A stretch of DNA of 64,000 bases from Carallia brachiata (Eukaryota; Streptophyta; Magnoliopsida; Malpighiales; Rhizophoraceae): the NCBI GenBank assembly GCA_021464245.1, contig JADCRB010000025.1, positions 1,088,193 to 1,152,192 of the forward strand, in the 5' to 3' direction. Shown here piece by piece: positions 28,201 through 39,520 of this stretch. The position numbers and the translations under genes are program-made. The notes under the pieces were generated by a model, which ran no database searches, was not told the origin of the DNA, and saw only the letters and a list, made by a program, of their open reading frames with translations. How positions within the stretch are numbered: the first letter of the stretch is position 1; each line of letters starts with the position of its first letter.

Positions 28201-30444
28201 CATGAATAAAAGGGTTAAATCACTTCATTTCTTGCAAATAAGTCATTTTCTTGCATTTTAATGGCTTATTTAACCAAAATTGGACTTAAATAAACCATAA
28301 ATACTTACAAAAACCTTTAATTTCGACGTAAAAAATATTTTCAACACCTTTTCGGTGTTAAATGCATTCAATTTCATCCAACAAGTGTCAAAATTATTCA
28401 TAATTTGCATTTATTAGTTGCATAAGACCAATTGTGATATAAATAAAGGGCATAAATCACTTCATTTCATGCAAATAAGTCATTTTCTTCCAATTTAATA
28501 CTTTATTTAACCCAAATTGAACATAAATGGACCATAAATGCTTACAAAACCTTTAATTTCAATGCAAAACTGATTTTCAACAACTTTTTGGGTGTTAAAT
28601 ATATATAATTACCTCTAACAAGTGTGCAATTGATCATGATTTCCATTTATTAGTTGCATAAGACCATTTGTGGCATGAATAAAAACGTTAAATCACTTCA
28701 TTTGTTACAAATAAGTCATTTTCTTGCATTTTAATGGCTTATTTAACCAAAATTGGACTTAAATAAACCATAAATACTTACAAAAACCTTTAATTTCGCG
28801 TAAAAAGTATTTTCAACACCTTTTGGTGTTAAATGCATTCAATTTCATCCAATAAGTGAAATTATCATAATTTGCATTTATTAGTTGCATAAGACCATTT
28901 GTGATATAAATAAAGGGTATAAATCACTTCATTTCATGCAAATAAGTCATTTTCTTCCAATTTAATAGCTTATTTAACCCAAATTGAACATAAACGGACC
29001 ATAAATGCTTACAAAAACCTTTAATTTCAATGCAAAACATTTCCAAACCTTTTTGGGTGTTAAATATATAATTACCTCTAACAAGTGTGCAATTGATCAT
29101 GATTTGCATTTATTAGTTGCATAAGACCATTTGTGGCATGAATAAAAGGGTTAAATCACTTCATTTCTTGCAAATAAGTCATTTTCTTGCATTTTAATGG
29201 CTTATTTAACCAAAATTGGACTTAAATAACCATAAATACTTACAAAAACCTTTAATTTCGACGTAAAAAGTATTTTCAACACCTTTTGCGGGTGTTAAAT
29301 GCATTCAATTTCATCCAACAAGTGTGAAATTATTCATAATTTGCATTTATTAGTTGCATAAGACCATTTGTGATATAAATAAAGGGCATAAATCACTTCA
29401 TTTCATGCAAATAAGCATTTTCTTCCAATTTAATACTTTATTTAACCCAAATTGAACATAAACGGACCATAAATGCTTACAAAACCTTTAATTTCAATGC
29501 AAAACTCATTTCCAACAACTTTTTGGGTGTTAAATATATATAATTACCTCTAACAAGTGTGCAATTGATCATGATTTGCGTTTATTAGTTACATAAGACC
29601 ATTTGTGGCATGAATAAAAGGGTTAAATCACTTCATTTCTTGTAAATAAGTCATTTTCTTGCATTTTAATGACTTATTTAACCAAAATTGGACTTAAATA
29701 AACCATAAATACTTACAAAAACCTTTAATTTCGACGTAAAAAGTATTTTCAACACCTTTTGCGGTGTTAAATGCATTCAATTTCATCCAACAAGTGTGAA
29801 ATTATTCATAATTTGCATTTATTAGTTGCATAAGACCATTTGTGATATAAATAAAGGGAATAAATCACTTCATTTCATGCAAATAAGTCATTTTCTTCCA
29901 ATTTAATAGCTTATTTATCCCAAATTGAACATAAATGGACCATAAATGCTTATAAAAACCTTTAATTTCAATGCAAAACGCATTTCCAACACCTTTTTGG
30001 GTGTTAAATCCATTTAATTACCTCTAACAAGTGTGCAGTTGATCATGATTTGCATTTAGTAGTTGCACAAGACCATTTGTGGAATGAATAAAGGAGCTAA
30101 ATCACTTCATTTCTTACAAATAAGTCATTTTCTTGCATTTTAATGGCTTATTTAACAGAAAATGGACTTAAATGAACCATAAATACTTACAAAAACCTTT
30201 AATTTCAACGTAAAAAGTATTTTCAACACCTTTTGAGGTGTTAAATGCATTCAATTTCATCCAATAATTGTGAAATTGATCATGATTTGCATTTATTAGT
30301 TGCATAAGACCATTTGTGGTATAAATAAAGGGGCTAAATCACTTCATTTCTTGCAAATAATGCATTTTCTTCATTTTAATATCTTATTTAACCCAAATTC
30401 AACTTAAATGGACCATAAATACTTAAAAACCTTTAATTTCAATG

Positions 30445-31355
30445 AGCTCAGTCATTGTTTAGTAAGTTTTTAGGTGAATCCTATTCTGATTTGAGGGTTT
30501 CTAGACAAATCCTATCCTACGTGGACCGAAACTTTCAGAATTTCTTCTGGGAGAAAAAATCCTTTTCAGCAACTGCAACTACATCAAAGTATCTTCCTTG
30601 TGTAACGCAGCTTAGCAGTCTATTGTTGAAGTTATGTGTGTCTACTATGGGAGAAATTGTTGTCCCTTTAACAAGGATAAAACCATTAACACTACAACAT
30701 TTAGGCAAATGAAATCAAGTTCAGCCCCTCCTACTTCAACTATTCTTACTGGTGTTGGTCAAGATTCTACACATATTGTTGAGAAGTTTGCTGCTCTACA
30801 AGATGAAGTGGATCAACTTAGTGCTAGCTTTGATGTTTTTAAAGCAAAGTCAATTGTTTCATGAAATCCTCCAAAGTCTGACACTGCTGCCATCTCAAGT
30901 TGCTTCAAAAAGTTCACAATATGGAGTTGGATGTTCAATCAAAGAAAAAAAGGAAGCAATCAAGCTAGACTTTTTGATGATTGCAAAATGAGAGTGATGG
31001 TTGATGATGAATAATGATGACTCTCAGACTACATTTTTATCTTATTTTTTATGCACTTTATATCTATTTTTTGCTTTAACCAGTCATTGCCCGCCATTGG
31101 TCAATCATTAGACTCTATTGTTAGTTTGCACTTTGGTACTTTAGCTTGTTTATCTACCTTGCTCTGATATATTGATATATTGTTCTGAATATGTTGCTCT
31201 CATATCTTCATCATCTCGTTGCTTTGATACTTTGCATTTTTTTTTTTTTGGTTTTAACAAAGGAGAGAGCACATATTTAGGGGGAGCTTTGTGTTTCATG
31301 TCATATCTTTGTATTCAACATCAATTATCGTTGCCTTCATTAAAAAGTGGGAGAT
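30445..31355 (+). mobile_element. Degraded 3' internal region of an LTR retrotransposon at the satellite edge
   Basis: The satellite stops abruptly after TTTCAATG and is replaced by unique sequence with short broken frames. One frame, at about 30,709-30,864, reads as a short protein tail with KFAALQDEVDQLSASFDVFK, which could form a coiled coil; I do not recognise it. The stretch ends in GGGGGAGC at about 31,280 and a purine-rich tract, AAAAAGTGGGAGAT, at 31,342-31,355. That tract looks like a polypurine tract directly before an LTR starting TGTTGAG. In copia elements, notably Sireviruses, such noncoding or extra-ORF sequence lies between pol and the 3' LTR. The lineage is inference; no pol domain is visible here. 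Confidence 0.5.
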
Positions 31356-32403
31356 TGTTGAGATTCGAGATCATGTTCATTATGTTTTGATGTGACTCTC
31401 ATAATTATGATGATTGATCGATTTACTATTTATTTATTTAGTTATCTGCTATATGGATATATTTTTGTTATTAATGTATGATTGAGCTTACTATGGAAGA
31501 CTATTCTTTATAGTCATGTTTATTATTGCAAGATCTCATTATATATTTGAGTTGAGCTAACAATTCTCAAAAGATCTAGCTATTGCTGTCAGTTATCTTA
31601 TTAAAGCAATGTATTTTTGGAAATCAAGCTAGATCTCACACAAAGAAATAAAATTTCAATTGGAAACAAGCTATCAGATGGTTGTATGGCCAACCAGTCT
31701 CAAGACATAATTGATCATAGTGAAGTTAGCGGACAAGTTGTCGAAGTTTCGACATTTAGGAATAATTCTTTTTTATGGTGGAGGATTATTGCCCAACAAT
31801 TATTGTCTCATATCTTAACTACAACAGATTGTCTTTTAGGGTAAAAGCAAAAGAGGCAATTATAGAAAAGAAAACGGCATTAACGTTGTATTCTGAGTTT
31901 TGTGCTTAAGTAAAAAAATCAAAGAGATGAATAAAGATCAAAGAGATCAAAAAGAAGAGTGGTTTTAAGAGAAAGCTTGAGAGCTTTGTGTTGTGAAAGA
32001 ACAAAGTGTTTTGGTGTTAGCTTCGCAAAAGCTAAGGTATAAAAGTTGCAAGGGTTTATGTTTACCCTCCAAAAGAAGAGGTTTTGGTGATAGTGGAAAT
32101 CTCAAGGGAAGAACCTTGGGGACTGGACACAGGCTCCCGGTTTGAGTCGAACTATTATAACTTTGTGCAGACTTCTCTTCCCAAACTCCTTTACTTTCTA
32201 TTGTGCATTTTAGTTTACATTTATTTGATTATTGTGTATTGTGCACTAACGTTTTGGAGTTGAGTATTTTCTGTGAGGCGTGTGACCAATTATACCCAAC
32301 CTCTAACCGACCACACCGACTTAACCAACCACAAAAGTCTTTTGACTAACTACATAAAAAATAAGCCCAATTCATTCCCGTTTGGGTTGCACTGTGACTA
32401 ACA
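31356..32403 (+). mobile_element. Long terminal repeat, plus strand (copia-like)
   Basis: Starts TGTTGAGATTCG right after a purine tract and ends GTGACTAACA, giving about 1,048 bp with TG...CA termini. A TATA box (TATAAAAG) lies at 32,038-32,045. The motif CCTTGGGGACTGGACACAGG, followed by GTCGAACTATTATAAC, at about 32,114-32,162 is a downstream pattern I associate with plant copia LTRs. No second LTR is visible upstream because the satellite begins there, so the element is truncated or the 5' part lies elsewhere. Confidence 0.6.
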
Positions 32404-32606
32404 GGAACCTTTAGGAGAGTAATAGACTGCCAGTTGAGTCAAACTACTATAAACTTCTGTGCTTATATTGGTTTATATAGATTATGTTCATTTTTAATTG
32501 CTTATTGACGTGATTAATTGGTTGGAGTTTGGTTAGTGCAGCCACTGAGTAACCATAATAATCGAACTCAATTCATCCCCCATTTGGGTTGTTTTAGGGG
32601 CTGACA
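32404..32606 (+). repeat. Diverged second copy of the LTR 3' portion
   Basis: Directly after the LTR end, GGAACCTTTAGGAG...GTTGAGTCAAACTACTATAAAC...CATTTGGGTTG...GCTGACA repeats the order of motifs in the last ~300 bp of the LTR in shorter and diverged form. It could be a second LTR of the same family joined end to end, or a partial internal duplication. Confidence 0.45.
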
Positions 32607-33564
32607 ATACTCTCCATAAAACATGAAGGAATTAAAATCCAACTTATAGAATTTGCAACAGTTTGAACAAAAGATATGATTTTGTATTTTTGAGACCTAT
32701 TTCTAAAGTCTGGCATGTCATTTCTTATTGTGCATCAGCACAAACACATGCTGAAGTGTATCATGTTTAATAGCAAAATAAAAAATCATTTCAAATTTGA
32801 ATTATCAAGAAACTAAGATCTCAGTTAATCTATGTCAGTTTATTGAAAAACTAAAGTTCTAGGAATTTTTCTATTTAATTCTTAATTGGACTACTTAGAA
32901 TGGAAACCAATTTCAAGACGATTTTCTAGGCTGCAAGATTATTCTGTACATATTAGAAAAAATAGAAACAAAATATATATGGATGCAAAAGGAATAAACT
33001 AAACTGTAACGGTATAAAATTTAAAGCGTGCACAGTATTTTCTTTCATGATAGATTTCACCCCATAATTTGAGCTTAGTACAACATGTTCACTATTCTCC
33101 AATGATATGATTGGTCTTCTACTACTGCGAATTTATAAGTGAGATTCTACTTCTATGTTATATAGATTTTACATATCTTTAATTTATTCTATAGTAAAAA
33201 TTCGAAGTGAATAATCAGACTAAAATTGGGCCATGAATTGAGAGAAATATGGCAGAAGGTTGTAAAGGCAAATAAAAGAAACAAAATGATGTGCCCTAGC
33301 TAGATTTCAAAATTTTCTTGGAGAAAATCTTATCCTAAATAAGAAATCAAGGCCGACTAGAATTTTGTTTCGCAATTGATTAGGCACTATTTTGTAGTTT
33401 TGATAGAATTTTCACTCATACATAAAAATTAGGTGATTCTTACAGTAGACGAAAGCCAAGAGATAAAGGGGTGTTTGGGTTAACTTTTGAAGGGGTGCAT
33501 TTGCGTTTCATTTTTAAAAAGTAGAAGATAGGTGTTTGATAATTTTTTAATATTGTTGTTTGAT
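32607..33564. other. Intergenic, AT-rich, no gene seen
   Basis: No convincing coding frame, tRNA or terminal inverted repeat. It separates the plus-strand LTR from the minus-strand copia pol relic. Confidence 0.6.
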
Positions 33565-34000
33565 TTTGCTTATTTTTTTGACTCATACAGAGATTTAACA
33601 AGCACATAATCCTTCTTCTCCGAGCTAACAACTTCACAACCTTTAAATGGGATATAAATCTTTTTATTTAGATCATCATACAAGGCAACAGTTTTTATAT
33701 CTATTTGATGAATAATAAGATTATAAATAGATGCCAAGGCAATCAAAATTTTGATAGATCCAATTCTAGGAACTAAAGTAATCAATGGATCTATCTGGTC
33801 TATATTTCTCTTTAAAGAATCATTTGTAGTTTATGGGTTTGGCACTTGCAAGTAAATTAACTAGTTGATTGAATGAATTAATCTCACTCTGTATAGCTTC
33901 TAACCACAAAATAGCATCAGCAATGAAAATTGCTTCAATGTATGTCAAGGGATCAATGTTAATTAAATGAGTGCAAAAGTTGTCACCGCAACTATTTTCT
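33565..34000 (-). pseudogene. Ty1-copia reverse transcriptase fragment (N-terminal part)
   Basis: Minus-strand frames read DPLTYIEAI...WLEAIQSEI, then FKEKYRPD, then RIGSIKILIALASIYNLIIH, HQIDIKTVALYDDL and DYVLVKSLYESKK. These parallel the copia RT order (DP-TYEEA, W-EAI, KWIFK, R-SSIR-LIALA, HQMDVKTAFLNGDL, KLVKSLYGLKQ). The catalytic aspartate of the HQMD-type motif is present, but the expected FLNG is replaced. There is a stop after the first segment. The fragment ends before the YVDD motif, which is not found. Confidence 0.85.
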
Positions 34001-34029
34001 TTATTTGCCTCTTACTCCTTCTTAGTTCT

Positions 34030-34640
34030 GTGTCTAAACAAAAAAACGATATGCAACACTATCTTTACCATATCCGATAAACATACAATCCAAAGTCTTA
34101 TAGCATATTTTTCTCTTCTTCGATTGAAGCAAGAGAATTTTTGCTGAATATTCTCATACTTTCAAATAACACAGATTAGTAGAATATTCCTTCCACAATT
34201 TATATATATTCTTACCAGTTTTCTTATAAGAGATTCTATTTTGCAAATGACATGCATAAAGAATTGCCTCTCCTCGTAGATCATTATGAGCACTAGAACT
34301 AAAATAACATTCATCAATTCTTTCAATATTTTGTTCTCTATCTAGTACTTTTACTCAAGTGAACAAAGAGGTGTGATCTCATGTATGTACTCGTTTCGCA
34401 AAAATCTTGTAGCCATTGTGAACTATGTTCTTCTCTTCTATCTGAACTATGGCTCTTAATGTTCTTGCTTAGCTGTTTTTCTATATCATTCTTATATTTA
34501 ATAAATACTTCACAAACTTCATCTTGTCCCTCAGCAAAAAGACTATCACATTTAGTATGATCATCAATAAAAATAATATGAAATGTTTGCCTCTATGTGG
34601 TTCTTCACAATACCTTCGAGACTGTATTCAAAACAAAAAC
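34030..34640 (-). pseudogene. Ty1-copia integrase fragment
   Basis: In the minus strand, FIDDHTKCDSLFAEGQDEV is followed by KNIKSHSSDRREEH, the equivalent of the copia integrase segments FIDDYSR and SDRGGEY with their acidic residues. A shifted frame continues with GEAILYACHLQNRI, LWKEYSTNLCYLK and KTLDCMFIGYGKDSVAYRF, which match the conserved region after the integrase core. At least three stops and one or more frameshifts make it non-functional. Confidence 0.85.
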
Positions 34641-36302
34641 AATAACTAGTGATGCGAGTATAGCGAAGACCCATATGAGAGAGATAAAAAAATGGTCGGT
34701 GATAAGTTGCTCCATGTATTGATGTTTCCACGGTTTACATTCACTCACATAAGTTCATTTGTGCAAGCTCTCTATTTGTGGAGTTCAAGGCTCATTCTTA
34801 TCCTCTCTAGGGTTCATTAAACGCCTTGGATGCATTTGGTACATAGACTGTATAGACTAGCTATATAGTATAAGATATCAAAGTATAGACTAGGCTATAC
34901 TACAATCCTATGCAACATGTAGATAACACTTAATAATGGTGATAATTAGTGTGTTGAAAGGACTTGATTGTCTTTATTAACTAATTAAACTAGTCTCTTC
35001 GAGAAGACTCCAGTAGTTAAAACTTTAAACTTTTATTTTGGAGGTTTTGAATTCTAAGAGGGAGAAAGGGTTGTGGGGTTTATGGGAATGAGGAGAGTTA
35101 CCTCATTATGCAGTTCATGGCAACACAGGTCTTCTAATGGACTAAAAAAGTAATTAAATTATTTTTATTATTTATTTTCATAAAACAATAACGAATAACT
35201 AAAATTAAATGTCAAAGTTATTTTATTTTACATGTTAATAATTTTTTTAGTTTTTTAAATTCTTGGTAATTATACAAATATTTATTAAATAAAAAATTAA
35301 TGGTTACTTAAAAATTCCTACATTATAAAACCAAAGGTCAAAATTGGGAGGAAGAGAGAGAGGGAGAGAAAAAGGGAGAAAAAGAGCATGGGTTGACGGT
35401 CGATAGTTGTACCAATTACAAGAGTAAATACAAGAGAATAATTTTTAACTAATATTATAATTTTTTTTATATATGATATTTTGAGAAATAAACTTTACAC
35501 ATGTCACGGCACAATGGCCTATAAATATATGAGATAGCACTAACTGATACATGTAAGATAACAATCCTATACACATATAGTAAAATTTATTTTCCCACGT
35601 CAGATAGGCGTTGAGCAAGTATCAGTTATTCATCCATATCCAATAAAAAATAACTCTCATACTTGTATGTGCTTTTTGGAGGTGCTTACTAAAAAAGCGA
35701 CTGTCTATGGATAGCTTAAATGCAAAATAAAAATAACGAATGTTAAAAGAAATAGAAAAACCAACTGGGGTAGCTTTCTTGACCCCTGACGCAAGGTGTT
35801 AGAAGGTGGATCCTCAAATCCCTCAATTTAATGGAGGATTTTCCCATTTAAGGAGTTGAGATACTTGCACCCTATACGATGTCTATAGATCTAATTTCTC
35901 ATCTTCTTTAATAATTAATTAATTAATCATTAAATATTTATGTGTTAAAAAAAAAGAAAGAGAAAAAGAAAAATTTGCACAATAAATAACCATGATCTCA
36001 CAAAAAAAAAAAAAAAAAAAAAAACAAGATACATTTGTAACATATATGTGATGTAAGAGATCCCAACTATTGTTTCATTTAGCTACAATCCAAGAAAACA
36101 ATAGTAAATATAAGCGACAATATTTTATGGCTCATACTCATCAGCTAATAAATTCTAGTCTCATTAAATGTTGGGGACACCTGCAATTTTTATTTTCCAT
36201 TCTACGAAATTAATTAGGCTGCATTTGCAGGGCAACAATGCATGACTATGGCACTTGCAAAAAGCAGCTGATGAATTCTATAATGAATGCGTAGTCCTAT
36301 AG
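34641..36302. other. Intergenic region downstream of the transporter gene
   Basis: AT-rich with no gene seen. The stretch from about 34,827, GGATGCATTTGGTACATAGA, resembles the end of a small inverted-repeat transposon. A reversed related end, TGCATACAAATGCACCC, occurs near 56,641, but no paired terminus was found nearby. A 23-base poly(A) run lies at 36,002-36,024. Confidence 0.5.
36002..36024 (+). repeat. Poly(A) run, 23 bases
   Basis: Uninterrupted A run on the plus strand. It could be the tail of an old retroposed sequence, but no recognisable body or target duplication was found. Confidence 0.9.
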
Positions 36303-39300
36303 CTACACAATCGAAGAAGCCACAGTTGCAACTGGCATGACTTGTTTTAACTCTGAGCATCCTTTGTTTTCTTCAATCACTGAATTGTGCTTGCCATTCA
36401 TTTTCTGTTCTTTGCTTTTTCCCCAGAGCACGCTATAAAGGCCTCCAACGAGTACCAGCCCACCCACAACACTACAAGAAATAGCAACAACTGGCTCGAA
36501 ATTATTTATTATTTTTTTTTAAAGTGAATTATATATGAACTTAGCTTTTGCGACAACATAACAAAGTAATGGAGTAGTAAGAAACTTTTGGGTTTACCCA
36601 CATATTGCTAGAAATATTGGTGCTGCTGGTTTGTTCCCAAGTGCAGCAGATGACAGCTTTTGGTTTTTTAGTTTCCCTCCAATGACTCAAGTGTGGTTAA
36701 GTTAGTTAACATGCTGCTGGAACATGTCTTTAGACTCCAAGTTAACTAACTTTACTTTAAATCTTGTCGCTGTGCTTAAATTAGTTTAAATTTGATCTAT
36801 ATAATTTGAATTTCAGTTTAAATTTGAATGCTGTCTTTTCTGACAGCTAGCTGTTACACACCCCTCTACAGATTTCTTTTGAAATCTGAAATGTAATGTC
36901 ATGTCATGTCTATATATAAGCTTAATGATGAATATGAAAGGTGGGTTGAGTTTTCTCCTCAAATTGGCTCACATACTCTCTTTTTGCCTTTTTTTTTTTT
37001 TTTTTGCTACCTACTACACAGAACATTAGTTTCTGTTCTTAGAATTTAAGTGCAGAAACATACTTGAAAAACAACATATATATGGATAAATAGTTTTAGA
37101 AGAGAATGTACAGCACCTGCCCATGCTGATGGTATCGCATATGAGAAAAGCAGAACATATGATTGTGAAGATGAGGTTTAACGGTGTTGTCATGGCTAGA
37201 AAAACTGGGCCCTTTTTCTCAATAACCCATGCTTGCAAGTAGAAAGTAACCCCGGTCACCACAATTCCCTGCACTTACAATTTAGTGATCAATGGTTAAT
37301 TGCTTCGGATAGACAGGCTGTGGAGACTAATATAATGGGAACGGAGACTGTGCATGCAACAGCACCAAATTCATTTTGTACGCTGCACACCCCCCCCCCC
37401 CCCCCTTAAAAAAAAAAGACAATCACTTTTGAACCTTATCACTTGGTACATACTTGCGGTATAAATTAGGATTCAGGAACATGGTGATTATTACTGCTTT
37501 TGCAACTATTTTTCCTTCTATTTGTCCAACGTCAATTTGCTTTTGAGTTTCCACTTACTTGCTTGATAAAAAAGTCCCGTAGCATTATCATTAATTGAGA
37601 ATGATAGACCTCGTGAAACATGAAATCCAGGAAGAGAATGATAGAACTCAGTGAAAGAGAAGTACTGTTAATACTTCCACCGTCTAATGGGATTAATTAA
37701 AGAAATTGTCATTTGAATGTGCAATAATATATAGAAGCCAGATTTACGGGTTATAGAGAGTTTACACAGTAAGCTACAGCGAGAAGTCTGACATTCCAAC
37801 CCAGCTTCCACTCGCAAGGGTCTCTTTCCATAGCAATTGCAATGGCAAATGATTGGACTGAGCTTAAAAAACATTGAAGAGTTGTGAAGAGAAGCTTGCA
37901 TGGATAGGTTTTCGAGACCTTTGCCTGCTCAAACAGTGATAACACATTCATTGTTTAATCTAGATCCTAGACTGCTACTGTTTTCGCACAGAAATATATA
38001 TATATAGACTTGTTTTGCATAATCTGTCTAAGTAAATATCAAATGACCTACTAACAGTTGTAATCTATGACATTAAGGCTACTAAAGAAGTCAGGTCCGA
38101 CCTGCAGCACAAGCCACAACCCCCAAAAGGTGTTGGATGTGAGCATGAGGAAGCAACCCTTTATCCATGTTGTCCCCAAAGAAACATGGGCAGGAGGTGC
38201 TTGAAGCGATTGGTTTCCATAATGGTGACGCAAGAGATGATGGAAGCACAGAGGTCTGAAATGGGGGCCCTTGTAAAATGCCAGGAACGCCACACCAGCC
38301 ATGCAAATTACTATGCCCGCGAGCTTTGCCAATCCTGCGCTTGTCCTCAGATTCAGCACCTCCATCCTGCAGTCCAAGCATGCTCATCCAATTAACTGTA
38401 GTCTATGTATGTCACACCCTTGTCTACTGATCATGCCAAACACACAGATTACATGCATACATACACATACATGTGTGTGTGTGTGTGTGTGTGTGAGGAG
38501 CCCAGCCAAGAACTATGCAGCCTTAAGTTCACTGGCTTATTATTCCAAACAAAATCATATAAAAATGATGGTAGAAGTATAGAAAATGAAGCGCCAAAAG
38601 CATTACCCGAGTAAAAGTGCCAAGATGAAAGTAATGACAGGTAGACTGTTCGTAGTTGCAGCTGCCAATGTCGCAGATGTGTAAACCAGGGCTATTCCGT
38701 ATACATCTAAGCTCAGAGTAATCCTATAGTTGCTCCATGCAAGAAAAGAATATGTCAGTTTTCCTTATTTTCTGCATCCATTCCATATTATATTACAATT
38801 CACTTGAAAAGAGAACATTTACGAAAGTGTATATTTGTCAATTCTTTCCCTACACTAGCTTGCAGACTAGAAATGATCAAGAAACATTATATATGCCAAG
38901 AAAGAAAGGAAAAGAAATCAGTGAAATTGACGTAAAAACACACATACCCACATAAGGAAAGCAGAAAGATCTTGCAGAAGGTGACGAATGATAGGGGTGG
39001 TCTGTTTTTCCTAGCCAGCATCATCCAATTAACGACAAATGTTCAAAAGAGGTATATATGGATGTACTTACTAATTAAAATGTATATAGCGAACATATTT
39101 GATTGCTTCCCTATGTGTGTAAAAAAGATGAATAAATAAAGTTACACGGGGAAAAATTACTTAAGATGAAATGAAAATACCACTCGAAGAACAAAGCGAG
39201 AGGGACCAAGAAAAGAGTTGCTGCAGCCTGTCTATAAAAGACAAACACAAAATTGTTCATGCCGCCATTAAAAGCCACTTTTGAAATCAAGAACATCCCT

Positions 39301-39359
39301 GCATAAATTGCCTGCACTAAAATCACAGCCAAATATGTCTTCTTTTGCTCCATTGACAA
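36303..39359 (-). CDS. WAT1-related (UMAMIT/EamA family) membrane transporter, 7 exons
   Basis: Predicted 367-residue plant drug/metabolite transporter of the EamA/nodulin MtN21 type. Members are ten-helix exporters of amino acids or auxin-related compounds at the plasma membrane or tonoplast; the substrate cannot be told here. Exons, minus strand: 39,359-39,181; 39,010-38,948; 38,723-38,607; 38,366-38,102; 37,924-37,766; 37,268-37,117; 36,471-36,303. All introns are GT-AG and the frame is continuous to TAG. Landmarks: LISKVAFNGGMNNFVFVFYR (about 24-43), the first EamA half with SLDVYGIALVYTSATLAAAT (about 85-104), WIKGCFLM and FWGLWLVLQ before the second half, and VVTGVTFYLQAWVIEKKGPV (about 264-283). 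The tail is hydrophilic. From memory the closest Arabidopsis relative is UMAMIT21 (At5g64700), of similar length. The start Met is the first in frame; a second Met follows at residue 3. The gene appears intact although it sits about 6 kb from the satellite. Confidence 0.93.
36690..37010 (+). mobile_element. Possible solo LTR in intron 6 of the transporter gene
   Basis: Intron 6 is 645 bp, the longest of the gene. It holds an LTR-like block in the orientation opposite to the gene: GTTAAGTTAGTTAACATG, its inverted partner AGTTAACTAACTT, AGCTAGCTGTTACACACC, a TATA box TATATATAAG at 36,911-36,920, and then TGAATATGAAAGG and GTTTTCTCC typical of copia R/U5 regions. Clear TG...CA ends and a target duplication were not found, so an unrelated intron sequence is possible. 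Confidence 0.35.
37390..37405 (+). repeat. Poly(C) run, 16 bases, in intron 5
   Basis: CACAC followed by an uninterrupted C run and then TTAAAAAAAAAAG. Long C runs are unusual in an AT-rich plant intron and are prone to length error in sequencing. Confidence 0.9.
38472..38495 (+). repeat. (TG)n microsatellite in intron 3
   Basis: About 12 TG dinucleotides preceded by ACATACACATACA, inside the intron between exons 3 and 4 of the transporter gene. Confidence 0.95.
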
Positions 39360-39507
39360 AAAAATTTAGTAGGAATTTTTAGGCCCTCGATTTCTATTTC
39401 TCTGCAGATAGAATTTGAAATGGGATATTTTGGTTATGTGGATACGATCAGCTGTATGCTGCGGCAGGCAGATATACAGAAGGTTTGATAAAAGCTCACC
39501 AGAGCTG

Positions 39508-39520
39508 ATATATAGAAGAG
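39508..39520 (-). promoter_or_regulatory. Candidate TATA box of the transporter gene
   Basis: The minus strand reads TCTATATATCAGC about 150 bp upstream of the start codon. An alternative, CCTATAAGAG, lies near 39,622-39,632. The transcription start is not known, so either or neither may be used. Confidence 0.3.

Larger units (their letters stand above)
1..30444. repeat. Satellite DNA array, ~237-bp monomer, A/B dimer organisation
   Basis: About 128 head-to-tail copies of a 232-238 bp AT-rich monomer fill this stretch with no other sequence between them. Each copy can be phased on TAAATCACTTCATTT. Two monomer types alternate. Type A has GCAAAAAGCATTTCC, then CATTTAATTACCTC, and a tail like GGCATGAATAAAGGAGC. 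Type B has CGTAAAAAGTATTTTC, then GCATTCAATTTCATCC, and a tail like GGTATAAATAAAGGGGC or GATATAAATAAAGGGCA. A clean A/B pair is 2,774-3,009 and 3,010-3,245. The array ends inside an A monomer at about 30,444. The 60-80 residue open frames in it recur with the repeat and are not genes. Centromeric, pericentromeric and interstitial satellite all remain possible; sequence alone does not decide. Confidence 0.98.
33565..34640 (-). mobile_element. Ty1-copia pol relic (integrase then reverse transcriptase)
   Basis: Read on the minus strand, an integrase core and its C-terminal region (34,640 to about 34,030) are followed by the start of the reverse transcriptase (about 34,000 to 33,565). This is the Ty1-copia order. 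Several stops and frameshifts interrupt it, and gag, protease, the RT active site and RNase H are not found. Its orientation is opposite to the LTR at 31,356, so the two belong to different insertions. Confidence 0.85.

Noticed and set aside
1..30444. Satellite as a CRISPR-like or other spaced repeat array
   Set aside because: Monomers are contiguous with no unique spacers, and the sequence is eukaryotic nuclear DNA.
31356..34640. The LTR at 31,356 and the copia pol relic as one element
   Set aside because: They lie on opposite strands, and the polypurine tract shows that the LTR's internal region lies on the satellite side.
36468..36480. CACTACAAGAAAT, matching the terminal sequence of CACTA transposons
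   Set aside because: It is the reverse complement of the exon 7 splice acceptor of the transporter gene, and no partner terminus is present in the intron. Chance similarity is the simpler reading.
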